A DNA stretch of 42,357 nucleotides, from NCBI GenBank assembly GCA_964592725.1, contig CAZQFQ010000006.1, forward strand, positions 1-42,357, in the 5' to 3' direction. Shown here one piece after another: positions 1 through 8,962 of the stretch. Position numbers and translations under genes: made by a program. Source of the stretch: PALSA-1336 sp964592725 (GTDB lineage Bacteria; Patescibacteriota; Doudnabacteria; UBA920). How positions within the stretch are numbered: the first letter of the stretch is position 1; each line of letters starts with the position of its first letter. The notes under the pieces were generated by a model. The model had not been told where the DNA came from. It saw only the letters and a list, made by a program, of their open reading frames with translations, and made no database searches.

Positions 1-105
1 CTTTGTTAAAGGAATGAAGCCTTAAATTGGTTGCACTTCAGTTGCGAATGGAGGAAAGCTACTAATATTGCTATATTTATAGGGTATTTACGATACACAA
101 TCTTT

Positions 106-774
106 ATGGCTGACTCGTCAAAAACCTTATACCTCTGGGACCTGGCCGACACTCTTTTCCCGGAAGTCTGGGATAAAAGAAAATCGGGTTTTGAAACATA
201 CGACGACTATGTCAAGTCGCTCGGTTTTGACCTGAAAACTGTCAGCCCGCGCGATTATGAATGGGCTTACGAGATTCCTTTTAAAACCAGCTTACTAAAA
301 TTAAACCTGGCCGAAGGCTTTAAGGAAACACTTTCGTGGACAAAAAATAACGTTGCGTTCACCACCGGAAACAAAGAACAGCTTGATTGGCGGCAAGTCC
401 AACTAGGGAAAAAATATAACATAGATATTAAACGATATCTTTGGGAAGTTCGCAGTACATTTGACTTTGGCAATACCAACCAAAAAACCAAAAAAATGCT
501 GGCCGACATTTTAAAACAAAAATTCGCGGAAGGTTACAAAACCGTAGTTTACACGGACGATAATAAAACCAATTGCGATTTTTTTATCAGCGCCGTCAAG
601 CTCGCGGCCAAGGAAGGGGCTAATTTTAATTATCGCCTGTATAACATCAGGCACGGCTTGCCGACTTTAACAAAAATCTCAAAAAATTACTTTAAAATCG
701 GAAATTTGCTACAGCTATTAAAGCAAGAAAAAATTATCAATCATCACCGCCGGCGTCATCCTGACCCTAAGTGA
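106..774 (+). CDS. HAD-like hydrolase, altered motif I
   Basis: Probable haloacid-dehalogenase superfamily protein of 222 aa. Motif I near residues 8-17 reads LYLWDLADTL, with Asp12 as the candidate nucleophile. The second Asp of the usual DxD is replaced by Ala14, as in phosphonoacetaldehyde hydrolase-type HADs. A Thr-containing motif II (VAFTTGNKEQ) and an acidic motif IV (VVYTDDNKTN) follow in the right order. I chose the ATG at 106; the frame is open back to a TTG at 31 but that extension is not HAD-like. The last codons (RRRHPDPK and the stop) come from a dispersed repeat that begins near 750, so the C-terminus seems to have been replaced by the repeat. It lies upstream of the phosphohistidine array and a second HAD lies inside the array, which suggests a linked job. 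Substrate unknown; the fold call is fairly sure, the activity is not. Confidence 0.6.
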   Translation: MADSSKTLYLWDLADTLFPEVWDKRKSGFETYDDYVKSLGFDLKTVSPRDYEWAYEIPFKTSLLKLNLAEGFKETLSWTKNNVAFTTGNKEQLDWRQVQLGKKYNIDIKRYLWEVRSTFDFGNTNQKTKKMLADILKQKFAEGYKTVVYTDDNKTNCDFFISAVKLAAKEGANFNYRLYNIRHGLPTLTKISKNYFKIGNLLQLLKQEKIINHHRRRHPDPK

Positions 775-892
775 GTGCACCCGAACGAAGGGGAAGGATC
801 TCAAATCAGAAGACAAAGGGATTCTTCAGCCTCCACCTTCGCTGAAGCTCCGGCGGACAAGTCGGATGCACTCGGCTTCAGAATGACGCCGG
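750..892. repeat. Dispersed inverted repeat, copy 1
   Basis: It begins with ccggcgtcatcctgac and ends with cagaatgacgccgg, an imperfect palindrome with internal blocks gaaggatctc and gattcttc. Related copies lie near 2486, 26538, 34192, 35553 and 42194. The left end supplies the last eight codons and stop of the HAD gene. Looks like a non-coding mobile or REP-type repeat. Confidence 0.75.
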
Positions 893-909
893 AAATAAAA
901 GAAAATTAT

Positions 910-938
910 TTGCCAAAAGCCTGTGATTGTGCCAGAAT
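910..938 (+). promoter_or_regulatory. Possible sigma-70 promoter for the array
   Basis: TTGCCA at 910-915, a 17-nt spacer, then CAGAAT at 933-938 would place a start about 20 nt before the ATG at 966. The -10 matches only four of six bases, so this is tentative, but no upstream gene reads closely into the array and a promoter is expected here. Confidence 0.35.
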
Positions 939-965
939 AAAATCATAAAAATTGGAAAATCCCTT

Positions 966-2468
966 ATGAAAAAGGCCGATAATTTAATGCAAAAATACCG
1001 GCAACGATTGGCCGGAAAAGAATGGTACCACCAGCGGTTTGACGGCAGTCCGACGTTTATTTTTGCCATTGCCGAAGCCGAGGTAAAAAAAGAAAAACGC
1101 AAACCCAAAGGCACCGAAGCCGACATCCGCGTCTGTTTCTTTGAAAATGGCAAAGCCGACTGGTATTTGGAAATGGGCGATGTTAAAAGAGGGACGCAAA
1201 AAATTATCAGTCTTGCAAAAGACGACCCCGATATTTCCAAAAAACTTTTGCGGGGCTGGCGCAAAGACGAACAAATTTTTGAAAAATTTTTTTATAAAGA
1301 TTTTCCCCGCATCAATCTAAAAAAACTGACCGACCGCCAACTGGCGGATCTGTGGCATAAATCTTATTACCTTTTTAGCCACCGCGCGACTTCTTCGGCG
1401 ATTATTGATCATTTTGCCCTTGGCTCCGACCAACTGATAAGCGACATGCTTCGCCGCGAGGTTTTTTCCAACCGACAGGCAAAAACTTACAAAGAATCGG
1501 ATTTTACGGAAATATTTTCCATTGCCACAGCGCCGGTGCACCAATCATTTATAAATCAAGCCGAGATTGAATTGCTTAAAATCATCTTGGGCAAATCAAA
1601 AGAAACTTTACAGGAATACCAAAAACGCTGGTACTGGAGCAAAAATAATTATGTTACCTCGCAAATTCTGGACATCGATCATTTTAAAAAAGAAATTAAT
1701 ACCTGGCGGAAAAGCGGCAAGAATCTGGCGCTGGAACTTAGGAGGATCGAGCAAACCCCGCGCCAAAACAAATTAAAAAAACAAGCCTTACTCAAAAAAA
1801 TCAAGCTCTCTCCCCTGCTCCGGACTCTTTTAAAAATTTCCGAAGATTTTACCTGGTGGCAGGACGAACGCAAGCGCGCCACGTATTTTAATATAGACAT
1901 CGGCTGTAAAATTTTAAGCGAAGTCGCCGCGCGCGCCGGCTATACTTTAGATGAGTTAAAATACGCTTATCCGGCGGAAATTAAAGACGCGCTTTTTTTG
2001 CACGACCCTTCGCCTAAAAAATTGCGGGAAAGAAAGAAAAATTCCGCTTTGATCGCAGTTGAAAATGCGTTCCAGGTGCTAACCGGCAAAGATGTCCAAA
2101 AATTAAAAGAGATTGTTCTGGGAAAAAATTCTTATGATCAAATAAAAGACTTCCGCGGGCTTTCAGCTTCCACCGGAAAAGTTATCGGCCCGGTTAAAAT
2201 TGTTAAGTCGGCCACGGAAATCGGCAAAGTTAAAGACGGAGATATATTGGTGGCAGTAATGACAAGGCCGGACTATGTTGCCGGGATGAAAAAAGCCGCG
2301 GCTATTGTCACCAACGAAGGCGGAATAACTTCCCACGCCGCGATTGTATCGCGCGAACTCGGAATACCCTGCATAATCGGCACTAAGATCGCAACAGAAG
2401 TTTTAAAAGATGGCGATCTTGTGGAAGTTAACGCCAACCACGGCGTGGTAAAAATAATTAAACGATAA
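966..2468 (+). CDS. Phosphohistidine swivel-domain protein, paralogue 1
   Basis: First member of the array, 500 aa. The C-terminal ~90 residues form a PEP-utilisers mobile domain: ILVAVMTRPDY leads into EGGITSHAAIVSREL, with His457 the expected phosphate carrier. The preceding part is mostly helical and carries three family signatures: SFINQAEIELLKI, the aromatic motif RWYWSKNNYV, and WWQDERKRA followed by a helix and a YPAEI turn. This order resembles the substrate-binding and His domains of rifampicin phosphotransferase, without its ATP-binding domain. Start: ATG at 966; a TTG at 927 is in frame but paralogues begin 10-25 residues before the first conserved Trp. It is separated from paralogue 2 by a dispersed repeat, so it may be transcribed separately. 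Substrate unknown. Confidence 0.85.
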   Translation: MKKADNLMQKYRQRLAGKEWYHQRFDGSPTFIFAIAEAEVKKEKRKPKGTEADIRVCFFENGKADWYLEMGDVKRGTQKIISLAKDDPDISKKLLRGWRKDEQIFEKFFYKDFPRINLKKLTDRQLADLWHKSYYLFSHRATSSAIIDHFALGSDQLISDMLRREVFSNRQAKTYKESDFTEIFSIATAPVHQSFINQAEIELLKIILGKSKETLQEYQKRWYWSKNNYVTSQILDIDHFKKEINTWRKSGKNLALELRRIEQTPRQNKLKKQALLKKIKLSPLLRTLLKISEDFTWWQDERKRATYFNIDIGCKILSEVAARAGYTLDELKYAYPAEIKDALFLHDPSPKKLRERKKNSALIAVENAFQVLTGKDVQKLKEIVLGKNSYDQIKDFRGLSASTGKVIGPVKIVKSATEIGKVKDGDILVAVMTRPDYVAGMKKAAAIVTNEGGITSHAAIVSRELGIPCIIGTKIATEVLKDGDLVEVNANHGVVKIIKR

Positions 2469-2485
2469 ACAACCGTGCGTCATCT

Positions 2486-2610
2486 GTGTCATCCCGGCCG
2501 AATGCATCTGAGAGCCGGGATCCAGAGCAAAGAATATCACAAAACTGGATTCCGGATATTTTTGACCGCCGATAGTCACTCGTTCCGGTCAAAAATTCCG
2601 GAATGACACC
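2486..2610. repeat. Dispersed inverted repeat, copy 2 (variant)
   Basis: It starts gtgtcatcccggccg and ends ttccggaatgacacc; inner blocks gggatccag and ctggattcc also pair. It has the same outline as copy 1 with a different arm sequence. It fills most of the 198-nt gap between paralogues 1 and 2, the only gap in the array occupied by this repeat type. Confidence 0.7.
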
Positions 2611-2666
2611 GTTTATAAGCTTTGTTTTATAAAACACCCAACATATCTCTTACAGTAAACCCCACC

Positions 2667-4088
2667 ATGAACCAAGGCAAAGCAAAAATCCTAAAAAAGA
2701 TTCAAGCCTCCGACTGGGACATCCAAAATTTTAGCGGACTGCCGCTGTATTTAATCTGCGCCGCCGGACCCACGGGGTGGATGCTAAAAAAAGCCGTCGG
2801 CGTAAATTATCGCCATTTCTTTTTCCAATTTCAGGGCGGTCGCGCGGAAATGTTTTACGACAAAGCCGATTTAAAACGCGTGGGCAATGCATATTACAAA
2901 AAAATTAAAAATTTAAAACAGCTGGCAAAACTAAAACGCCTTTACAATCTGACTTTTAAAAAAACCGCCGCTGGCGTTTCCAAACACGCTTCTCTCCAAA
3001 AACTTTCCGATAAAGAGTTGGCCGTCCTGGCCCGACAAATCCGCGACACCCAAATTTTTTCCGTCGGCTCCGGCCATGTGCTGGAAGGGGTTTCGTACAT
3101 CAGCGAGGTCAAACTAAAACAAACGCTAACGGACAAACGACAATTTTCCCACGAAAATATACAGTTACTTAGCTCTCCCGTCAGCCCGTCATTTTTGCTG
3201 ACAGCCCAAAATCTGCTCTGGAAAATTAAACATCTCAAAGGGCAAGCCCAAAAACTTGCGATGGAAAATTTTATCAAAAAATATTCTTGGATAGAAAACA
3301 CTTATACTCAGGGAAAACTCATCGGCAAGCGAGAAATTTTTCGCAAGGCCAAAGCCCAAAAACGGCCGGCCGGCTTAAACTCGTTTGCCGCCATAAAAAA
3401 ACAAAAGGCGGCTTTGATAAAAAAATTAAAGTTTAATAAAAATGATCTCTTTGTAGTTGAAACCGTGGAATTTTGCGCCCGCTGGCAGGACGAACGCAAA
3501 GAAAACATTTTGCGAAATATCGGGAAGTTTGAACCCGTTATTTGCGAATTGGCCAAACGTTTAAACTTAAAACCCGAACAGCTAAAATTTATCCTTCCGG
3601 AAGAGCTGAACGAAAAATGTTTATTTGACCCAAAATTTTTGGCCGTCTTAAAAAAACGCCGGCCTTCCTGTTCCTATTACACCACGCCCCGACAAACCCT
3701 GATTTTCGACAGTAAAGATTTCACTCTTTTTAAAAAAGGCCTGGAAAAACAAAGCGCATCGGGAATCCGGGAACTGCGCGGAACCGTGGCCAACAGCGGA
3801 TTGGCTTCCGGCATAGTAAAAATTTGCCACAACTCAAAAGACATAAGATCTTTTAAAAAAGGCCAAATCCTTGTCGCCCCCATGACCCGCCCGGAATACC
3901 TCCCCGCCATGCAAAAAGCCACAGCCATAGTTACCGACGAAGGCGGCATAACCTCCCACGCGGCGATAATCTCCCGCGAACTTAACATCCCCTGCGTCAT
4001 CGGCACCAAATTTGCCACTAAAATTTTTAAAGACGGCGACATGGTTGAAGTTAACGCCGACCGCGGGTGGGCGAGGAAAATAAAATAA
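2667..4088 (+). CDS. Phosphohistidine swivel-domain protein, paralogue 2
   Basis: 473 aa, with the ATG at 2667 preferred over an upstream in-frame start at 2622 because the extra residues have no counterpart in paralogue 3. The N-terminal ~100 residues (VNYRHFFFQF, then FYDKADLKRVG) align by eye with paralogue 3 and look alpha/beta. The middle has KYSWIENTYTQGK and RWQDERKEN. The C-terminus has EGGITSHAAIISREL with His431, then DGDMVEVNADRG. Paralogue 3 starts 4 nt after the stop, so the two are co-transcribed and probably translationally coupled. The tail shares a near-identical 47-nt stretch with paralogue 3, which suggests recent duplication or gene conversion. Role inferred: acceptor subunit charged by the ATP-grasp protein at 25551. 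Confidence 0.87.
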   Translation: MNQGKAKILKKIQASDWDIQNFSGLPLYLICAAGPTGWMLKKAVGVNYRHFFFQFQGGRAEMFYDKADLKRVGNAYYKKIKNLKQLAKLKRLYNLTFKKTAAGVSKHASLQKLSDKELAVLARQIRDTQIFSVGSGHVLEGVSYISEVKLKQTLTDKRQFSHENIQLLSSPVSPSFLLTAQNLLWKIKHLKGQAQKLAMENFIKKYSWIENTYTQGKLIGKREIFRKAKAQKRPAGLNSFAAIKKQKAALIKKLKFNKNDLFVVETVEFCARWQDERKENILRNIGKFEPVICELAKRLNLKPEQLKFILPEELNEKCLFDPKFLAVLKKRRPSCSYYTTPRQTLIFDSKDFTLFKKGLEKQSASGIRELRGTVANSGLASGIVKICHNSKDIRSFKKGQILVAPMTRPEYLPAMQKATAIVTDEGGITSHAAIISRELNIPCVIGTKFATKIFKDGDMVEVNADRGWARKIK

Positions 4089-4092
4089 TGCG

Positions 4093-5532
4093 ATGGCATC
4101 CAAGAACAAACTTATCTCCATATTCCAAAACAACCGCTGGATGACGCAAAAATTTAACGGCGCGCCGATTTACCAGCTAGGAACCGGCGGGAGCAGTATT
4201 TTTGGTATGAGCGATAAATTGTCCAATAAATTTGTTGGCACAAACTACCGCCATTTTATCATTTACGCCAAATTCCCGGAGCTTACATTTTTATACGACG
4301 AAAACGACATTGAGCGGGTTGGGAAAGGGTATTTTAAAACAATCAAAAGCGAAAAAATTTTGTCGGACTGGATTTCACTGCACAGCAAACTTTATCGACA
4401 GCGTTTGGCCAAGACAGGGACAGTTAAGCCGGAAAAATTAAAAAAATTAAATCTTCGCCGATTAGCTTCGCTGGCCCAAAAACTAATCAAGGAATTAGAC
4501 GTTTCCACTAGCTTTTCCCATACCATCGAAGGCATTGCCGCGGTTACTGAACAAATGCTAAAAAATATCCTGGAAACCAGGTTACAATACACGCCGGAAA
4601 ATTTGCAATTACTTTCGGCTCCGCTTCAACCTTCTTACCTGGCTCAATCCCGGATGCTTTTAAAGGAAATCTCATCGTCGGACGGTTCCAAAAGAGAGCG
4701 GCTGGCGGAAAAATTTTTAAAAGATTTTGCCTGGATAAAAAGCACATACGCGCAAGGCCAAAATTTGAATAAAAAAGAAGTTTTAAAATTGTCCAAAAAA
4801 CCCGCCAAAACTGTTAAAGCGATGGATTACCGACAAATCGCACGTAATAAAAACCGCCTGATAAAAAACCTAAAACTCAAACCGGCTGAACTGTTTGTCG
4901 TTAAAACCATAGAACTGGTAAGTTTGTGGCAGGATAACCGCAAAAAAAATATTTTGCGGACTGTGAGCCGGCTGGAATTGGTGCTCTCGGAAATTGCCAA
5001 AAGACTAAACATTAAAGCTGGCGCTCTTAAATTCCTCTGCCCGCAGGAAATAAATTTTTTGAATTTACAAAGCGGTAATTTTCTGTCTCAACTGGCGAAA
5101 CGTTTTCCCGAAGCTGTTTATTATCTTGACGGCAAATCTACCCATATCTTCACGCGCGATGAAGCCCGGTTGATTGCCAAACGACTGCTTAGCAAAAAAC
5201 CGTCCGCCGCAACCCAACTTAAAGGTATGGTTGCCAACAAAGGCACGGCCAAAGGCAAAGTCCGAATTGTCTTTACAGTTAATGATCTTGCAAAAGTAAA
5301 AAAAGGAGAAATTCTTGTTGCCTCAATGACCCGCCCGGAATTCCTGCCCGCGATGCAAAAGGCCGCGGCCTTTGTTACCGACGAAGGCGGCATAACCAGC
5401 CATGCCGCGATAGTATCCCGAGAAATGGACAAACCCTGCGTCATCGGCACCAAATTTGCCACTGAAATTTTTAAAGACGGCGATGTGGCGGAAGTTGACG
5501 CCAATCATGGTGTGGTAAAAAAAATTAATTAA
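4093..5532 (+). CDS. Phosphohistidine swivel-domain protein, paralogue 3
   Basis: 479 aa and closest by eye to paralogue 2 over its full length (TNYRHFIIYAKF, FLYDENDIERVG, DFAWIKSTYAQGQ, LWQDNRKKN). The His domain reads EGGITSHAAIVSREM with His437. The hinge before it (LKGMVANKGTAKGKVRIV) is the typical beta-rich start of the mobile domain. The next gene, a histidine phosphatase, starts 7 nt after the stop, so kinase-type acceptor and phosphatase are in one message here. No Shine-Dalgarno sequence is evident; coupling to the preceding stop is likely. Confidence 0.87.
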   Translation: MASKNKLISIFQNNRWMTQKFNGAPIYQLGTGGSSIFGMSDKLSNKFVGTNYRHFIIYAKFPELTFLYDENDIERVGKGYFKTIKSEKILSDWISLHSKLYRQRLAKTGTVKPEKLKKLNLRRLASLAQKLIKELDVSTSFSHTIEGIAAVTEQMLKNILETRLQYTPENLQLLSAPLQPSYLAQSRMLLKEISSSDGSKRERLAEKFLKDFAWIKSTYAQGQNLNKKEVLKLSKKPAKTVKAMDYRQIARNKNRLIKNLKLKPAELFVVKTIELVSLWQDNRKKNILRTVSRLELVLSEIAKRLNIKAGALKFLCPQEINFLNLQSGNFLSQLAKRFPEAVYYLDGKSTHIFTRDEARLIAKRLLSKKPSAATQLKGMVANKGTAKGKVRIVFTVNDLAKVKKGEILVASMTRPEFLPAMQKAAAFVTDEGGITSHAAIVSREMDKPCVIGTKFATEIFKDGDVAEVDANHGVVKKIN

Positions 5533-5539
5533 TCCATCA

Positions 5540-6454
5540 ATGGAAAAAGAACCAACACATCTATCAGAAGAGCAGGTTGACAGAAAAGAAAAACGCGGAC
5601 GCAATGTGACCATTCACGCGCGGTTTGTTCGACATGGGGAAAAAGCCACTTCTACACAATCGGCCGAAACAAGCTTGTCACCCCAAGGAGAAAGGCAAGC
5701 CATCGCGCTTGGCGAGAACCTGCCGCCCGCGCAAATCATCAAAGGATATTCCAGCCGCACGGACCGTACCCGCGACACCAGCCGGTTGGCGGCAAAACAT
5801 TCCCACACTCCAAAAAAATACATGGTTCATTATAAACAAAAAATCGAGGGAAAATGGGTGAAAAAAACCATTGAAGAACCCCGCTATCGTGATCAGCTGG
5901 CTTTCCACTACGACTCCCAAGGAGCTTTTGCCCAAGAAGCAATGCGGCTCAAAGCAGAAAGCCTGGGGCATGATTGGAAAAATCTGCCGCCGCAAGAAAT
6001 TCAAAAAAGATTATTGGAAGCGGAGGAAAAACAAGTCGCTTTATATTTGAGCTACGGCGACAAGCGCCCGGATCCCAACACTTATTCTCCCGTGGAATCG
6101 GCCGCTTTAATTGCCGACACTTTTAATACTTATCTAGAAATGGCGGATCGTCTTGATTCCGGTTCAGAAGTTGATCTTATAAACGCGAGCCATGATTTTC
6201 CGCTTGATGCTTTTTTAAAAGAAGTTTTGGTTAGAAAAGAAGGTGAAAAAATAATCCACGGCTTTAAAGATATGGGGGAAATCGGCGGCGCACTGGATTT
6301 TACGGAAGGATTTGAAGTGCGGATACAAACCGACAATCTGGGACAAAAATCGGCTGCTCTAATTCTGCGCGGCAAAGAATATAAAATTGACCAAACCAGG
6401 CTGGAACAATTGGTTAAAATAGCCAGGGATCTAAAGCAAGCCAAGCTGTCATAA
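5540..6454 (+). CDS. Histidine phosphatase superfamily protein
   Basis: 304 aa, phosphoglycerate-mutase-like (branch 1). The catalytic RHG is at residues 31-33 (FVRHGEK); LSPQGERQA follows and SSRTDRTRDT supplies the second conserved Arg. A second catalytic His is likely His218 in INASHDFPLDAF. A long insertion rich in charged residues sits between these parts, making it larger than the ~200-aa norm. Members of this superfamily remove phosphate from sugars, nucleotides or proteins; SixA acts on phosphohistidine. Because it lies between two phosphohistidine-domain genes (7 nt after one, 5 nt before the next), dephosphorylation of a His domain or of the product formed by it is a reasonable inference, not something the sequence proves. 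Confidence 0.75.
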   Translation: MEKEPTHLSEEQVDRKEKRGRNVTIHARFVRHGEKATSTQSAETSLSPQGERQAIALGENLPPAQIIKGYSSRTDRTRDTSRLAAKHSHTPKKYMVHYKQKIEGKWVKKTIEEPRYRDQLAFHYDSQGAFAQEAMRLKAESLGHDWKNLPPQEIQKRLLEAEEKQVALYLSYGDKRPDPNTYSPVESAALIADTFNTYLEMADRLDSGSEVDLINASHDFPLDAFLKEVLVRKEGEKIIHGFKDMGEIGGALDFTEGFEVRIQTDNLGQKSAALILRGKEYKIDQTRLEQLVKIARDLKQAKLS

Positions 6455-6459
6455 AAAAT

Positions 6460-7506
6460 ATGCGTATTAATGATATTCTAAAAAAACTCCCTCCGGATTT
6501 TATACAGGACGCGGTGCGGGATGTGAGCTTGCCGACTTCCGCTGTTTTTGTTGATGTCCACGCCAAGGAAATCCCAAAGCGGTTTGGCGCGCCGTTTCGC
6601 GCGCTGTTTATGTATCAGTACAAAAATCAGGCCGGAATATTCCGCTCTTCCGCCGATATGGAAAATTTTTCCAAAAAATCAGCGGTAAAATTCCTGCGCG
6701 ACAAAAAATTTACCGGCGATGTTATTAAAAAAATTGTTAAATATACCAAATGGATGTCCGATTTTATACGAAACAACCCCAAGGCCGCGGATTTAATCAA
6801 GAGCCATAAAATATTTTTTGCCCAATACCGAGAATTTTTTACTTACCATCAGATTATACAATGGGGCGGGGATTATTTGGCAAAAATGGAAGTTTCGGGC
6901 AAAGACCGGCAAAAACGAAAACAGGTCTCCCGCGCTTTGCAAAAAGCTTATCAGTTCAACGAAATGGTCGTGCCTTTAATTGAAAAATATTTTCGCAAAC
7001 TAAAAATCCAACACCTGTTACCGGAAGAAATTAATGCTAATCTCATCGGAAATATTAAAGCCAAACCTAAAGGACGTAACGTTTTGATTCTTAAAAATCG
7101 GCGAGTGGTTCTAACCGCGCGGGAAGCTAAGGTTCTTAAAGAAGGTGTCGACAGAAAAATACAATCTTCATTAAAAAAGACCGATGAGTTGCACGGTTTA
7201 AAAGTTTCTTCGGGAACTTTTATCGGCAAAGTCCGGGTAATTAAAGAATTGGCTAAACTCGGAACGGTAAAACCCGGCGAAATTCTTGTTACTACAATGA
7301 CCAGGCCGCAGTACAATCCCGTCCTAAAAAAAATCGGCGCCTTAGTTACCGACGAAGGCGGCATGGTTTCCCACGCGGCGATATTATCCCGAGAATATAA
7401 AATCCCCTGCGTTACCGGCACTAAAATCGCGACCAAAATTTTCAAGGATGGCGACATAGTAGAAGTAAACGCTAATCACGGCTGGGTAAAAAAACTAAAC
7501 GGCTGA
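6460..7506 (+). CDS. Short phosphohistidine swivel-domain protein, paralogue 4
   Basis: 348 aa, about 130 residues shorter than its relatives. It lacks the S-F-x-x-Q-E and aromatic W-x-x-N-x-Y signatures. It keeps a helical stretch with KDRQKRKQ in the place of the D-x-R-K motif, then LLPEEIN, the hinge LKVSSGTFIGKVRV, and the His domain EGGMVSHAAILSREY with His305. The ATG at 6460 follows the phosphatase stop by 5 nt. The reduced acceptor region suggests either a different, smaller substrate or a carrier role such as relay between domains. The His domain is intact, so it is not obviously a pseudogene. Confidence 0.82.
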   Translation: MRINDILKKLPPDFIQDAVRDVSLPTSAVFVDVHAKEIPKRFGAPFRALFMYQYKNQAGIFRSSADMENFSKKSAVKFLRDKKFTGDVIKKIVKYTKWMSDFIRNNPKAADLIKSHKIFFAQYREFFTYHQIIQWGGDYLAKMEVSGKDRQKRKQVSRALQKAYQFNEMVVPLIEKYFRKLKIQHLLPEEINANLIGNIKAKPKGRNVLILKNRRVVLTAREAKVLKEGVDRKIQSSLKKTDELHGLKVSSGTFIGKVRVIKELAKLGTVKPGEILVTTMTRPQYNPVLKKIGALVTDEGGMVSHAAILSREYKIPCVTGTKIATKIFKDGDIVEVNANHGWVKKLNG

Positions 7507-7522
7507 TTAATTTCCCCGCTTT

Positions 7523-8962
7523 ATGAAAGAACCACAATATCAAGTCTACATTAGAAACGATTGGCCCCTGCCTTTTGTGGAGCCGTGGGCTTTTGGGCCG
7601 ACCAATGTGGCCAAACCGCCTTTTAGGTGGCAGATGATTTTAGTCGCCAATTTAGGAGACAAATACGCCTGGTGTTATTACAAAGACGACGTTCTAAAAA
7701 TCGGCCGCGACATTGACCGCCATTTGGCCAAATTAAAAAATCTGGCGAAGTTTAAACAGCATGCCAAACAGGCGGAAACCGAAAACCGAAAATTCGAAAC
7801 AAAAGTTTCCAAAACGGATCTGTCAAAATTATCCGTCCGGGAATTATCAAATTTACTGCGGCAATGGTACGCGGCCCACAACCGCTTTACCGCCCGCTTT
7901 ATGCCAATAGACGCCACGGATGAAACTTTGGAGATGGATATTAAAGCCGCCTTTTTAAATGGCGGCATTAATTTATCCGCTCACGATTTGTCTATCCTGC
8001 TTACCCCCGATTCTCTCACTTATATCCAAAAAGAGCACAAAGATTTTTGCCGAATCGCCAAAAGGTTTTGGAAAAATCTTGACTCCCCTTTTGCCCAAAA
8101 AGCCATTGCCAAACACGCCAAAAAATGGTGGTGGACCGTAATGGGCTGGGGCCAGCACCGGCCTTTGGATGAAAAAACAATCAAAAAAAATCTTTCTAAG
8201 ATCAAAAGCATAAAGGCATTGCTGGCGGCGCTAAAAAAAGACGAGCGAAACCGCCGGGCGACTTTAAAATTAAAAAGCCGGCTAATCCAAAAATTGCCAA
8301 AAGATGCTATACCGCTACTAAGCGCGTTTGAGGTTCTGGCAAAGATGCACGACACCAGAAAAGAAATGCAAATGAGAATGATGAACGGGGGTTTTGCAAT
8401 CACCAAAGAACTGCTAAAAAAATCTCATATCCCTTTGGCGTACCGAAATTTTATTTCAGTGGAAGAATACGTTAAGCTTGCCGATAACATTAAACCGCCG
8501 CTTAAGGAACTGGGCGACCGAACAAAAGCCTACTGGTGCCAAATTTTTTCGAACGGCAAAATTCTGATGTTGTCCGGTCAAAAAGCCGCTCTAAGAATCA
8601 AGCAAAGCAAGATTGGCAAATCAGAAAATAGCCAAAATAGCTATATTCAAGGAGTTTGCGCAAGCCCGGGAACGGCCCGCGGGCGGGCGCGGGTTGAACT
8701 TAACGCGCAAATTTTGAATCGAACTATCAAACCCGGGGAAATACTGGTCACCAGCCAAACCACGCCGGAATTCGCGCCGGCGATAAAGAAAGCCGCCGCT
8801 ATAGTTACCGACGAAGGCGGCATAACTTCGCACGCGGCGATAGTCTCCCGCGAACTAACAAAACCCTGCGTTATCGGCGCCAAGTTCGCCACGGAAATTC
8901 TAAAAACCGGCGACCTGGTGGAAGTGGATGCCAACCACGGCATTGTAAGGAGGGTGGAATGA
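7523..8962 (+). CDS. Phosphohistidine swivel-domain protein, paralogue 5
   Basis: 479 aa. The N-terminus is aromatic and proline-rich (WPLPFVEPWAFGP), followed by WCYYKDDVLKIGRDI. The middle has LLTPDSLTYIQKE, KKWWWTVMGWG and MHDTRKEM. The His domain reads EGGITSHAAIVSREL with His437. It is most like paralogue 6 in the middle section (WWWTVMGWG against YWWTALGWE; HDTRKEM against HDLRKEM), so these neighbours probably arose by tandem duplication. Its stop overlaps the next start in an ATGA, a sign of translational coupling and fixed stoichiometry. Confidence 0.86.
   Translation: MKEPQYQVYIRNDWPLPFVEPWAFGPTNVAKPPFRWQMILVANLGDKYAWCYYKDDVLKIGRDIDRHLAKLKNLAKFKQHAKQAETENRKFETKVSKTDLSKLSVRELSNLLRQWYAAHNRFTARFMPIDATDETLEMDIKAAFLNGGINLSAHDLSILLTPDSLTYIQKEHKDFCRIAKRFWKNLDSPFAQKAIAKHAKKWWWTVMGWGQHRPLDEKTIKKNLSKIKSIKALLAALKKDERNRRATLKLKSRLIQKLPKDAIPLLSAFEVLAKMHDTRKEMQMRMMNGGFAITKELLKKSHIPLAYRNFISVEEYVKLADNIKPPLKELGDRTKAYWCQIFSNGKILMLSGQKAALRIKQSKIGKSENSQNSYIQGVCASPGTARGRARVELNAQILNRTIKPGEILVTSQTTPEFAPAIKKAAAIVTDEGGITSHAAIVSRELTKPCVIGAKFATEILKTGDLVEVDANHGIVRRVE

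Noticed and set aside
1..105. A gene start or clear promoter upstream of the HAD gene
   Set aside because: Only AT-rich sequence with no well-spaced -35/-10 pair; the TTG at 31 extends the frame without HAD similarity.
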